Below are positions 1 to 8,694 of a DNA stretch of 64,000 bases, piece by piece. The notes under the pieces were generated by a model, which worked only from the letters and a program-made list of their open reading frames with translations, had not been told where the DNA came from and did not search any database. Origin of the DNA: Polyangium fumosum (GTDB lineage Bacteria > Myxococcota_A > Polyangia > Polyangiales > Polyangiaceae). A program made the position numbers and the translations under genes. The DNA lies in the NCBI RefSeq assembly GCF_005144585.1, contig NZ_SSMQ01000041.1, forward strand, positions 46,790-110,789, written 5' to 3'. The first letter of the stretch is position 1; each line of letters starts with the position of its first letter.

Positions 1-1884
1 GACGGTTGCGCGGAGGCGCCTACGCCTACGGCGCCCCCGCGTGTGCCGCGACCACGCGCCGCCTGCGCAACGCGCGTGCCCACGCGGGTCCCGCTCTACG
101 GCGACCTCCACGTCCACACGGCGTTTTCTTTCGACGCCCGCTCCTACGACACCGTGGTCACGCCGGCCGACGCGTATCGCTTCGCGCGTGGCGAGCCGAT
201 CCACCTGCCGCCGCTCGACGCGGCGGGGAAGGGGACCCGCGAGGCGCGGATCGACAGGCCGCTCGATTTCGTGGCCGTCACCGACCACGGCGAGTTCCTC
301 GGCGAGATGTACCATTGCACGACGCCCACCTCGCCCAAGTACGACACGTTCACGTGCCAGACGTATCGCGAGGAGGTCGGGCAGGGCGCCTCCACCTTCG
401 CCGTGCGCCTCTCCCAGGCGAACCCGATGCGCGTCGCGGAGCTCTGCGGCGAAGGCAAGGACTGCGAGGCCGCGGCGCGCGAGCGCTGGCAAGCCATGCA
501 GGACGCGGCCGAGGCAGCCTACGATCGCAGCGCGTCCTGCTCGCTCACCACGTTCGTCGGGTACGAATACACGAACACGTTCGGGATCTCGAACCTGCAC
601 CGGAACGTGATCTTCGTGAACGACATCGTGCCCGAGCTGCCCGTCACCTATTTCGAGGCCCCGACACCACTCGACCTCTGGACGCTCCTGCGCGACGGGT
701 GCAAGTCCGCCGAGAATGGCTGCGACGTGCTCGTCCTCCCGCACAACTCGAACCTCTCGAACGGCCGGCTCTTCGACCCCACCTACCCCGGCGGCGCGAC
801 GATCGAGGAAGAAGCCGCGCGCGCCGCGCTCCGGGCGGAGATGGAGCCCGTCGCCGAGATCTTTCAGCACAAAGGATCGAGCGAGTGCCGCAATGGGTTC
901 CTCGACGTCGAGGCGGACGTCGATCCGCTCTGCGACTTCGAGGAGCTCCGGCCGGACGACGACGAACAATGCGGCGACAAGCCCGGCTCCGGGGGCATGC
1001 GCCTCTGGGGCTGCACGCATCGGCACGATTTCCTGCGGTATGTCCTGAAAACCGGCCTCCTCGAAGCCGAGCGGCTCGGGACGAACCCCTTTCTGTTTGG
1101 CCTCATCGGCTCGACCGACACCCACAACGGCACGCCGGGCAACACGTCCAGCGTGGGCTTTCCCGGGCACGTCGGGCTCGTCGACGACACGCCGGAGAAG
1201 CGCCTCGGCGCCGGCACGGAGACGCACGACGGCGTCATCAACAATCCAGGCGGGCTCGCCGGGGTCTGGGCCGAGGAGAATTCGCGGGAGTCGATCTTCG
1301 AGGCGATCCGCCGCCGCGAGACCTTCGCCACGAGCGGCGCCCGCATTCCGATCCGCTTCTTCGGCGGCTTCGGGTACGACGCGGGCCTCTGCGGGCGCCC
1401 CGAGCGGCTCGAAGAGGCCTACGCGGCCGGCGTCCCCATGGGCGGAATGCTCGGAACGTCGTCGGGAGCGGAGCCGACGTTTTTCGTACAGGCGACAGCC
1501 GACCCCGGCACGGCGAGCTGGCCAGGCAGGCCGCTCGAACGGCTTCAGATCATCAAAGGCTACGTGCGCGAGGGAAAGGTATACGAAAAAGTCTATGACG
1601 TCGCGGGCACGCCCGCCCCGGAGCCCGCTGTCGATACGGCGACCTGCGACGTGCTGGCCGAGGGCGCGGAGGAGCTCTGCGCCGTCTGGACGGACCCCGA
1701 TTTCGTTCCGAACGAGCGAGCCTTCTATTATGCCCGCGCCATCGAGGTGCCGAGCTGCCGCTACAGCACGTACGAATGCAACGCGCTCGATCCGGCCTCG
1801 GCGCCGGCGGCGTGCACGGACGTGTCCGTCCCGATGACCGTGCAGCACCGCGCGTGGAGCTCGCCCATCTGGTACGGGCCATGA
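1..1884 (+). CDS. DUF3604 domain protein, 5' end outside the window
   Basis: The frame is open from base 1, so the true start lies upstream; a GTG at 43 is internal to the open frame and a poor choice. The visible part is about 627 codons. Near the N-terminus it has GDLHVHTAFSFDA, then LDFVAVTDHGEFLG, and later GSTDTHNGTPGN, the metal-binding PHP-like signatures of the DUF3604 family. Many Cys residues and the lack of a cytoplasmic-type context suggest an exported protein, but the signal peptide is not in the window. The family is related to PHP-superfamily hydrolases; no substrate can be named. It ends 175 bases before the histidine kinase. Confidence 0.85.
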   Translation, partial: DGCAEAPTPTAPPRVPRPRAACATRVPTRVPLYGDLHVHTAFSFDARSYDTVVTPADAYRFARGEPIHLPPLDAAGKGTREARIDRPLDFVAVTDHGEFLGEMYHCTTPTSPKYDTFTCQTYREEVGQGASTFAVRLSQANPMRVAELCGEGKDCEAAARERWQAMQDAAEAAYDRSASCSLTTFVGYEYTNTFGISNLHRNVIFVNDIVPELPVTYFEAPTPLDLWTLLRDGCKSAENGCDVLVLPHNSNLSNGRLFDPTYPGGATIEEEAARAALRAEMEPVAEIFQHKGSSECRNGFLDVEADVDPLCDFEELRPDDDEQCGDKPGSGGMRLWGCTHRHDFLRYVLKTGLLEAERLGTNPFLFGLIGSTDTHNGTPGNTSSVGFPGHVGLVDDTPEKRLGAGTETHDGVINNPGGLAGVWAEENSRESIFEAIRRRETFATSGARIPIRFFGGFGYDAGLCGRPERLEEAYAAGVPMGGMLGTSSGAEPTFFVQATADPGTASWPGRPLERLQIIKGYVREGKVYEKVYDVAGTPAPEPAVDTATCDVLAEGAEELCAVWTDPDFVPNERAFYYARAIEVPSCRYSTYECNALDPASAPAACTDVSVPMTVQHRAWSSPIWYGP

Positions 1885-2059
1885 GAGGTCGCCCGGCGGC
1901 TTCCAGGCGCTCCCGGGAGACGGGCACGTCGGCCCTCGACATCCATTGCCGTCGTGACTACTTCCTTTCCGGGGTCGTACGCGCCCGAGCTGCATCGAGA
2001 AGAAAAAGAGGATGCGGACATGAGGCAAAACGAGGGGCGACGGGCAGCGCGAGGAGCCC

Positions 2060-3676
2060 ATGACGGAATACGTCTTCTCTGGCGTTCGTGAAATGCAAGC
2101 GGAGTCGGCCCTCCTCCGCGGCGCCCTCGACGTGCTGGACGACGCGATCGTCGTGGTGGACCAGACCGGCAAATTCGTGTCGTGGAACCGGACCGCGGCG
2201 CGCCTCGTCGGGGTCCCTGTCGACGCCTCCCCCGAGGCGTGGACCGAAGCGTTTGGTGTTTTCTTTCCAGATGAACGAACGCCTTGCCCAACCGAATCCA
2301 TTCCGCTCTGGCGGGCTCTTCAAGGCGAGCGCGTGGAGGACGTCGAGCTCTACGTGAAGAACCCGCGCGCGCCGCAGGGGATCCATGTCCTCGCCTCCGC
2401 GCGGCCGATCCTGGGCGAGCAGGGTCGGGTCCGCGGCGGCGTGGTGGTCTTTCGGGACGTGACGCTGGCGAAGGTCGCGAAGGCGGCGCTCGGTCACGCG
2501 GAGGCGCGTATGCGCGCGATCGTCTCCAATACGCCGAACATTGCGATCGAGGGATACGATTTGCAGGGCCGCGTGCTCTACTGGAACCGGGCCGCCGAGC
2601 GCCTCTTCGGCTGGTCCGAGGACGAGGTCGTCGGCAAGACGCTCGACGGCATGATGCTCGACACACCCTCGACGGCGAAGTTCGTGGAGACGCTCGAAGA
2701 GATGGCGCGCACGGGCATACCGAACGGCCCCAAGGAATGGTCGTGTTATCGCAAGGACGGCAGCCAGGTCTGGGTGTACTCGACGATCTTTTCGATCCCG
2801 ACGATCACGGGCGCTTGCGAGTTCGTCTGCATGGACGTCGACGTGACGCCCCTCAAGCACGCCGAGAATCGGATCCGGGAGCAGGCGCAGCGGATGGAGG
2901 CGCAGGCCACGGACAACGCGAATCTCTTTCACGAGGCGCTGGAGGCGATCTCGGCGCGCGACGACTTTCTGGCCGTCGCCTCGCACGAGCTGCGCACGCC
3001 GCTCACGCCCCTCAAGTTGCAGCTCGAACGCCTCGTGCGGGATGCGCGCGCCGGGGCCCACCAGGAGCGCCTGGCGCCGGCGCTCGAGGTCGCCTATCGG
3101 CAGGTCGGGCGGCTCGCGGCGCTCATCGATTGCCTGCTCGACGTCTCGCGGATCACGGCGGGCAAGCTCGATTTGTGCCTCGACGAGGTCGACCTCTGCG
3201 CGCTGGTGCACGACGTCGTCACGCGCTTCGGTCGCGAGATCGAGGACGCCGGGTGCCAGCTCTCGTTTCCTCATGACAAGCCGATCCTCGGCGCGTGGGA
3301 TCGGCTGCGGCTCGAACAGGTGGTCACGAACCTCCTCGGCAATGCGATCAAGTACGGCCGCGGCAAGCCGATCGAGATCGGGCTCGAAGCGGACGAGGGC
3401 ACGGCGCGCCTCACGGTCCGCGACCACGGCGTCGGCATTGCACCGGAGGATCAGGGCAAGATCTTCGAGCGATTCGAGCGCGCCGTCACGAACCAATCCT
3501 TTGGTGGCCTCGGCCTCGGGTTGTGGATCGTGCGGCAGATCGTGGAGACACACGGCGGGACCGTGCGGGTGGAGAGCGCGCCGGGCAAGGGCTCCACGTT
3601 CCAGGTGGAATTGCCGCGGTGGCGGAGGACGCTCGACGAATTGCAAGGCCCGCTCTCGATATCGCAGGGGACGTGA
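2060..3676 (+). CDS. PAS-PAS sensor histidine kinase, cytoplasmic
   Basis: A 538-aa two-component sensor kinase that autophosphorylates on histidine and passes the phosphate to a response regulator. Two PAS domains lie at about 15-130 and 145-265, followed by a short coiled stretch (265-300). The HisKA H-box ASHELRTPLTPLK carries the phospho-acceptor His309. The ATPase domain shows the N-box NLLGNAIKYG (424-433), G1 DHGVGI (455-460) and G2 GGLGLGLWI (482-490). There is no transmembrane segment, so it probably senses an internal signal through the PAS domains. The ATG is preceded by GAGGAGCCC. No response regulator is adjacent, so it is an orphan kinase. Confidence 0.93.
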   Translation: MTEYVFSGVREMQAESALLRGALDVLDDAIVVVDQTGKFVSWNRTAARLVGVPVDASPEAWTEAFGVFFPDERTPCPTESIPLWRALQGERVEDVELYVKNPRAPQGIHVLASARPILGEQGRVRGGVVVFRDVTLAKVAKAALGHAEARMRAIVSNTPNIAIEGYDLQGRVLYWNRAAERLFGWSEDEVVGKTLDGMMLDTPSTAKFVETLEEMARTGIPNGPKEWSCYRKDGSQVWVYSTIFSIPTITGACEFVCMDVDVTPLKHAENRIREQAQRMEAQATDNANLFHEALEAISARDDFLAVASHELRTPLTPLKLQLERLVRDARAGAHQERLAPALEVAYRQVGRLAALIDCLLDVSRITAGKLDLCLDEVDLCALVHDVVTRFGREIEDAGCQLSFPHDKPILGAWDRLRLEQVVTNLLGNAIKYGRGKPIEIGLEADEGTARLTVRDHGVGIAPEDQGKIFERFERAVTNQSFGGLGLGLWIVRQIVETHGGTVRVESAPGKGSTFQVELPRWRRTLDELQGPLSISQGT

Positions 3677-3718
3677 TCGCTGTTGCCAGCGGCGCGCCGG
3701 GGAGCGATCCTCGGGCGC

Positions 3719-4891
3719 ATGCAGACGTTCGCGCTTGCCTCCTTTGCCTCCCTCGCTCTCTTCGCCCTCGCGTGCAGCCCGTCTTTGGGCGGGGGAGGGA
3801 CGCAGGGCTCGGGGAGCGGCGGCTCCGCGTCGTCGAGCGGGATGTCGTCCTCCACGGGCTCCTCGTCGTCGAGCGGCGCGGGCGGCGGCGGTCCGACGGC
3901 GGAGGTGCATTTCATCGGTCGATTCACGAACGAGGCGGATCCGCGCTTCGCCTGGCCCGGCAGCACGATCGTCGCGCGTTTCTCGGGCACGGGCCTCGAC
4001 GTGCGCCTCGCGGACGCCGGCAACAACCATTTTGCCGTCGTGATCGACGACGGACCGCCCACCGACCTCGCGACGAGCAGCGCCAAGGACACGTACACGC
4101 TCGCGGCGAACCTGCCCGCCGGCGAGCACACGGTCTTGCTCGAAAAACGCACCGAGTCGTACGTGGGCGTCGTGCAGTTCAAGGGATTCGTGCCTGCGCC
4201 CGGCGGCGCGCTCGTCCCCACGCCCGAGCCGTGGAGCCGCAAGATCGAGCTCGTCGGTGATTCGATCACCTGCGGCTACGGCAACACCGGCGCGGGCCCG
4301 CTCTGCCCGTTCTCGCCCGAGACCGAGGACGAGTATTCGGCGTACGGCGCCCTCGCGGCGCGCAAGCTCGGGGCCGCGCACATGGGGATCTCGTACTCGG
4401 GGATCGGCGTGTACCGCGATTACAGCGGCGCGACGCAGAACCAGATGCCCATCCGCTTCGAGCGCACCCTCGCCGACGATCCGGCCTCGACCTGGGATTT
4501 TTCCTACATCCCGGACGTCGTCGTCGTGAACCTCGGGACGAACGATTTTGCCAAGGATGACCCCGGGCAACAATACATCGACGCGCTCTCCGGGTTCCTG
4601 GACAAGCTGCGCGGGCATTACCCGAACGCGTACCTGCTCTGCGCCGTCGGCTCCATGCTCTCGGACTCGTATCCCTCCGGCGCGATGCATTTGACGAAGG
4701 TCAAGCAGCACATCAACACGACGCTCGACGCCCGCAAGGCGAAGGGCGACACGAACGTGGGGTTCGTGGACCTCGGCGAGCAAAACGCGGCGGTGGACGG
4801 GATCGGCTGTGATTACCACCCGAGCGTCGCCACGCACCAGAAGATGGCGGACAAGCTCGTGGCCGCGATTCAATCGGCCAAGGGCTGGTGA
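3719..4891 (+). CDS. SGNH/GDSL esterase lipoprotein (CE2-like acetylesterase)
   Basis: 390 aa from the ATG at 3719; an in-frame start at 3683 would put 12 unlikely residues before the signal sequence. The signal peptide ends FALAC with Cys19 as probable lipidation site, followed by a Ser/Gly-rich spacer to about residue 58. A beta-rich domain (60-160) precedes the SGNH hydrolase core: GDSITCGYG (Ser182 nucleophile), VNLGTNDF, and DYHPS near residue 368 supplying Asp and His. This order, beta-domain then SGNH, is that of carbohydrate esterase family 2, which deacetylates polysaccharides. Substrate is inference. Confidence 0.85.
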   Translation: MQTFALASFASLALFALACSPSLGGGGTQGSGSGGSASSSGMSSSTGSSSSSGAGGGGPTAEVHFIGRFTNEADPRFAWPGSTIVARFSGTGLDVRLADAGNNHFAVVIDDGPPTDLATSSAKDTYTLAANLPAGEHTVLLEKRTESYVGVVQFKGFVPAPGGALVPTPEPWSRKIELVGDSITCGYGNTGAGPLCPFSPETEDEYSAYGALAARKLGAAHMGISYSGIGVYRDYSGATQNQMPIRFERTLADDPASTWDFSYIPDVVVVNLGTNDFAKDDPGQQYIDALSGFLDKLRGHYPNAYLLCAVGSMLSDSYPSGAMHLTKVKQHINTTLDARKAKGDTNVGFVDLGEQNAAVDGIGCDYHPSVATHQKMADKLVAAIQSAKGW

Positions 4892-4907
4892 GGCGCGCGC
4901 ACGGGCG

Positions 4908-7259
4908 TCACGGCGAGGGGGCGCGGTCCGGGGCCACGGTCCGTGCCCATCGCTCGATCGGTCCTCGTTCCATGGGCGAGAGGCCGAGCGCGCGGGCGAC
5001 GAGATCGTCGAGCGTGTCCTGCTCGGCCCGGCTGATGCCCTGATTGCGGGCGCCGAAACTCTCGGCGAGCGCCTCGATCTCGGGGACGAGCCCGAGGTCG
5101 GCCGGCGCGGGGAGCGCGCGCAGGTGGGTGATCTTCACCTGGGGCATGCCCTGCCGGGCGTCGCGGTGCCGCATGTAATGGTACCAGCGAATGGGGCTCG
5201 CGTTGAGCCATCCGAGGAGAAACACCGCGCTCCACCGCTCGTCGGCGAACCCCGCGAGGATCGAGTTCCGGAAGGCGAGGCCGTCGGACAAGGCGACCAT
5301 GGGAAAACGGGCCGTCTGGCGAATGAGCAGGCGCACGGTGAGCCATTCGGCGTCCTTGCGGAAGCGACCCGTGAAATCGGCGGGATCACAATAGAGGCGC
5401 GGAGGACGCCGGGAAAACGGCTCGATGTCCCCGCCCACACGCAGGCCGACCTGGAGACGCCCCTCGGGCGCCTCGCGCTCGTGGAGGTGCCGGACGTCGT
5501 CGCCGTTGCTCTGAAACCCGCGCTCGCCGAAGAGGTGCGGGGGCAGCTTCGGCAGGGCCGAGAGGGTATCGAGCAGGGCCGCCGTTTCGGCGTCGAGGTC
5601 CGTGCGCGCGAGCGGCCAGGCGAGCGCCGTGTCGAGCGAGGCTTTTTCCTTCCGGCGTGTGGAGAGCAGGCCCATGCTCGGTTGGAAGACGCCCTCGAAT
5701 GCGTCCCCGAAATCGGGCAGATCGTCGTCGCACACGCAGAGCGCGTCGTGCGCGCGGCGCGAGGGCTCATACCCGCCGAGATCCGACATCGACGTCGGCA
5801 AAACGAGCCCGAGACGACCTCCCGGTCGAAGCATGCGGGCGCACTGGTGGACGAAAAGACCCTGCAAATTGCGATATCCGGCGAAGGCCGGGTTCGTGCG
5901 TCGATAAAATTCACGCAGCTCGTTGGCGAGCGGCTGCGCGGCGCGGCCGGCGTACGAGACCCAGGGCGGGTTTCCCACGCATGCGTCGAACCCGCCGCGG
6001 CCGAAGACCTCCGGGAGCTCGATGTCCCAGTGGAACGGAGAACGCGAGGCCGCGAACGCCGTGGCCTCGGCCTCGAACTCCGTCCCGCCCTCGCCGGCGA
6101 GATGACGCGCGGCCAGATCCGGCAGGGCCGCCAGGCGTTCTTTCTGGGCTTTTTTATCGTCCGAGGCAAAGAGCGCGGCGAGAAGGGCATGGCCCACGGT
6201 GCGCAGCGGCGCGAGCGCGCGGTTGGCCTCGGCGAGGAGATCCGGATCGGCCGTCTCGAAAAAACGTCGCCGCAGCGTCTCTGCCTCGGCCAGGCGCTCG
6301 TGGACCTTCGCTGGGGAGATGGCTTCCATCGATTCGCGCCCGAGCCCCACGAGCGAATCCCCATGGCGCAGGCTCGCTTCGAGAAACGAAAAGGGATGCG
6401 TCTTTGGCGCCGTGAGCAGCCAGAGCGACACCCGGGCGAGGTCCACGGCGATCGGATTGCGATCCACGCCGTAAAGGCAATTCGCGGCGACGAGCCGGCG
6501 CGCGTGGGATTGCGGACCCTCGCCGGGCGGCAAATCCGCGGGTATCCCGTCACGCTCCCAGGCGGCGACGAGGCGCTCGGCGAGCCATCGACAGACCTGC
6601 ACGAGAAATGCGCCCGCGCCCATGGCGGGGTCGCAGACGGAGAGGCGGAGGATCTCCTCGGGACGCGCGTCCGGGCGCACGAGCGGGGCGAGCGTACGCT
6701 CGACCATGATTCGCGTGAGCAGCGGCGAGGTATAATGGGCGCCCGTGCGGCGCCGCTCCTCGGAGAACCCCATCAGCGTCTCGTACACAGTGCCGATGTG
6801 CTCGACGTCGAGGTCGGCGTATCCGAGGCGCTCGCCCGACACGAGGAGGAGTTTGTCGAGGATCCGCAGGACGACGGCGTCGGAGAGCCGCCCTTCGAGG
6901 AATGGAAAGGCGTCCGCGTCGAAGAGCGCGCCGCGCCGGGCGGGGCCCGGAGGAGGCGTTTGCCCGAGGGCGCCTTCATGCAGACGGCGAAACAGGGCCC
7001 TCACGCGCGGCCATGCGTCGTGACGATCGGCGAGCGAGGCGCGTTCGACCGCGGCGAGCTCGGCGTGCAAGGCGCCGAGCTCATCGCCCGGAAAGAGCCC
7101 GCGCGACGAAGCAAAAAGAACGACGACGAGGCGCAGGACCACGCTCACGAGCCCCGCTGGATCCGCCCCCGGAAACCCGGCCGTGAGCTCGCGCAGGCAG
7201 AGCGTCGCCTGCTCTCGCAAGACGCCCGCGCCTCGGGCCACGTTCGCGCTCTCCGTCAC
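4908..7259 (-). CDS. Eco57I-type adenine-specific DNA methyltransferase
   Basis: 783 aa from GTG at 7259, whose GTGA overlaps the stop of the upstream lipoprotein gene. Motif I (VCDPAMGAGAFLV, about 208-220) binds S-adenosylmethionine and NPPWVSY (430-436) is the catalytic motif of N6-adenine methylases. GAHYTSP (173-179) is typical of Eco57I/type ISP-like methylases. The C-terminal 250 residues look like a target-recognition region. No PD-(D/E)XK nuclease motif, helicase or separate restriction gene was seen here, so it may be an orphan methylase or act with a nuclease elsewhere. The overlap with genes for secreted collar-like proteins is unexpected. Confidence 0.88.
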   Translation of the reverse strand: MTESANVARGAGVLREQATLCLRELTAGFPGADPAGLVSVVLRLVVVLFASSRGLFPGDELGALHAELAAVERASLADRHDAWPRVRALFRRLHEGALGQTPPPGPARRGALFDADAFPFLEGRLSDAVVLRILDKLLLVSGERLGYADLDVEHIGTVYETLMGFSEERRRTGAHYTSPLLTRIMVERTLAPLVRPDARPEEILRLSVCDPAMGAGAFLVQVCRWLAERLVAAWERDGIPADLPPGEGPQSHARRLVAANCLYGVDRNPIAVDLARVSLWLLTAPKTHPFSFLEASLRHGDSLVGLGRESMEAISPAKVHERLAEAETLRRRFFETADPDLLAEANRALAPLRTVGHALLAALFASDDKKAQKERLAALPDLAARHLAGEGGTEFEAEATAFAASRSPFHWDIELPEVFGRGGFDACVGNPPWVSYAGRAAQPLANELREFYRRTNPAFAGYRNLQGLFVHQCARMLRPGGRLGLVLPTSMSDLGGYEPSRRAHDALCVCDDDLPDFGDAFEGVFQPSMGLLSTRRKEKASLDTALAWPLARTDLDAETAALLDTLSALPKLPPHLFGERGFQSNGDDVRHLHEREAPEGRLQVGLRVGGDIEPFSRRPPRLYCDPADFTGRFRKDAEWLTVRLLIRQTARFPMVALSDGLAFRNSILAGFADERWSAVFLLGWLNASPIRWYHYMRHRDARQGMPQVKITHLRALPAPADLGLVPEIEALAESFGARNQGISRAEQDTLDDLVARALGLSPMERGPIERWARTVAPDRAPSP

Positions 7260-8110
7260 TGTTTTTCGCAATGGATGAGCTCGATCCAGGGGAGCGCCGC
7301 CTCGCTCGCGTCCGTCTCCGCTTGGGCCGTGTACGTGTCGTTCCGTGCATACCCGGTCGCGGCGCCGTTGCTCACGAGCCCGATTCCGTGGGAGGTCGTG
7401 GCGAGCGAGACCTCGCCTCCGTGCGTATGCGTGCGCGAGGCCGCGCTCGAAAGGGGTTCGCCGCCGAACGAGAGATCCGGGGGCGCGTCCTTCGGCAGGC
7501 CCACGACGAGCCGGCCTTGCGTTGCGGCGGCCTGCTGAAAGCCCGCGGGGCATTTCGGGCCGTCGTAAAAGATCTGCATGCCCTTCGGCAATGGTTTGAC
7601 CCCGGCCTCCGGCGCCGCGAGCTTCTTGCACGCGAGGAGCTGGACGTACGGCAATCCCGTGGTGGATTTCTCCGAGGTCGTGCCGAATTCGAGCGTTCCC
7701 GCCGCAGAGACGCCGTTGTTGCCGCCGCCGGAGACGCCTGCATACGTGATGGGGACGAGGTCGAACGTCGCTTTCACCCCGTGCGTGTGGGGCCGCTCTT
7801 CGCCGCTCAGGAGCGGCTCGCCCACGGTCGTTCCGCCCGCCGCGTCGGCGATCGTCGGGAGCACCGTGCGTCCGGCCGCGGCCTTGTACGGCTCCCATCC
7901 GCTCGGGCAGGCAGGGACCTGGAAAAACCCGATCGTGTTCGTGGGCATTGCGTCGCCGCGCGCCCCGGGGCCGCCGCCCACGCCGCCGCTCCCTCCGCTC
8001 CCGCCATTTCCCTCCCCGCCGGCGCCTTGCGAGTCGCCGGTCGTGGACACGGATCCGGTCGCGCATGCCGTGACGAGGGCGATGGCCGTGATCGCGGCCG
8101 CGCTTTTCAT
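7256..8110 (-). CDS. lipoprotein with two phage-tail-collar-like modules
   Basis: 284 aa from ATG at 8110, overlapping the upstream stop as ATGA; a start at 8122 would add four residues. The leader ends ALVTAC, a lipobox, followed by a Gly/Ser-rich spacer. Two copies of a module follow: CPSGWEPYKAAAGRTVLP...RPHTHG...LPYVQLLACKK and CPAGFQQAAATQGRLVVG...THTHGG...LPWIELIHCEK. The CPxGW, GRxxV, HTHG and LPxxxLxxC features resemble collar domains of phage short tail fibres, where the His residues can bind metal. A surface adhesin-like or ligand-binding role is possible. It is a two-module relative of the 148-aa gene just upstream. Confidence 0.72.
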   Translation of the reverse strand: MKSAAAITAIALVTACATGSVSTTGDSQGAGGEGNGGSGGSGGVGGGPGARGDAMPTNTIGFFQVPACPSGWEPYKAAAGRTVLPTIADAAGGTTVGEPLLSGEERPHTHGVKATFDLVPITYAGVSGGGNNGVSAAGTLEFGTTSEKSTTGLPYVQLLACKKLAAPEAGVKPLPKGMQIFYDGPKCPAGFQQAAATQGRLVVGLPKDAPPDLSFGGEPLSSAASRTHTHGGEVSLATTSHGIGLVSNGAATGYARNDTYTAQAETDASEAALPWIELIHCEKQ

Positions 8111-8553
8111 TGCTTGACGCATGCCATCACCTGCACGAAAGGAAGGCCCGAGACACCGGGGTTCGTCGTCCCCGCAATGGCGTACGTCTGCGCCTGCGCG
8201 CCCGCCTGGTTGCTCCCGTCGGCGGCCGCGATCGACTTCGAGGGCAGGGCGATCTCGCCCGCATAGTCGTGGGTGTGCGTGCGATCCTCGCGGTCGGAGA
8301 GCGGCCCGCCCACCTGCACGCCGACGTCCTTGCCCTCGGCGACCGCCACGACGAGCCGCCCCTCGACGTTCGGCGCGGGCGCCCATCCGGGCGGACAAAC
8401 GCCCCCTTCGACGTGGGCCACCATGCCGGCCGGCACACCATCCTCCTCCACGGGTTCCCCGGACGCGCTCCGGCTCGCGACGAGCCCGAGGCCAAGACCG
8501 AGGCCGAGGAGCAGAAACCTTCCTGTCATCGTACCCGAGATTGGTTTGTGCAT
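8107..8553 (-). CDS. secreted single-module tail-collar-like protein
   Basis: 148 aa from ATG 8553, or 140 aa from the second ATG at 8529, which would start directly at the hydrophobic leader (MTGRFLLLGLGLGLGLVAS). The mature part has CPPGWAPAPNVEGRLVV, THTHDY and a C-terminal LPFVQVMACVKQ, matching each half of the next gene, so the two genes are probably an internal duplication. The leader contains no lipobox Cys; it looks like a signal peptidase I substrate. It is the first gene of a three-gene chain (8553 to 4908) held together by two 4-bp overlaps. Confidence 0.68.
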   Translation of the reverse strand: MHKPISGTMTGRFLLLGLGLGLGLVASRSASGEPVEEDGVPAGMVAHVEGGVCPPGWAPAPNVEGRLVVAVAEGKDVGVQVGGPLSDREDRTHTHDYAGEIALPSKSIAAADGSNQAGAQAQTYAIAGTTNPGVSGLPFVQVMACVKQ

Positions 8554-8694
8554 GCTTCGAGGCGTATCGACCCGCGCCGGGCGCGTCAACGGGTAGCGGA
8601 TGACGCACCGCTGCGTAAACCACGTCGCCGCTCCGCGGGACGCGGGTCCATTTTTCCCCTCGATCCCGCGCCTGTTGAGATAGGCTTCGGCACG
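8554..8694. promoter_or_regulatory. divergent intergenic region, collar/methylase operon versus DUF2169
   Basis: 141 bases separate two diverging start codons, so promoters for both transcription units must lie here. I see no clear -35/-10 pair or sigma-54 element by eye. Confidence 0.4.

Noticed and set aside
1958..4873. 971-aa open frame on the minus strand over the histidine kinase and esterase genes
   Set aside because: It lies opposite two well-supported genes and its product is Arg/His/Ala-rich without domains, as expected from antisense frames in GC-rich DNA.
4908..7259. Complete restriction-modification system
   Set aside because: No endonuclease motif or separate restriction gene is visible beside the methylase, so only the methylase is called.
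4809..7538. 909-aa plus-strand frame over the methyltransferase
   Set aside because: The minus strand holds a methylase with recognisable motifs in order; the plus frame has no domain and reads as its complement.
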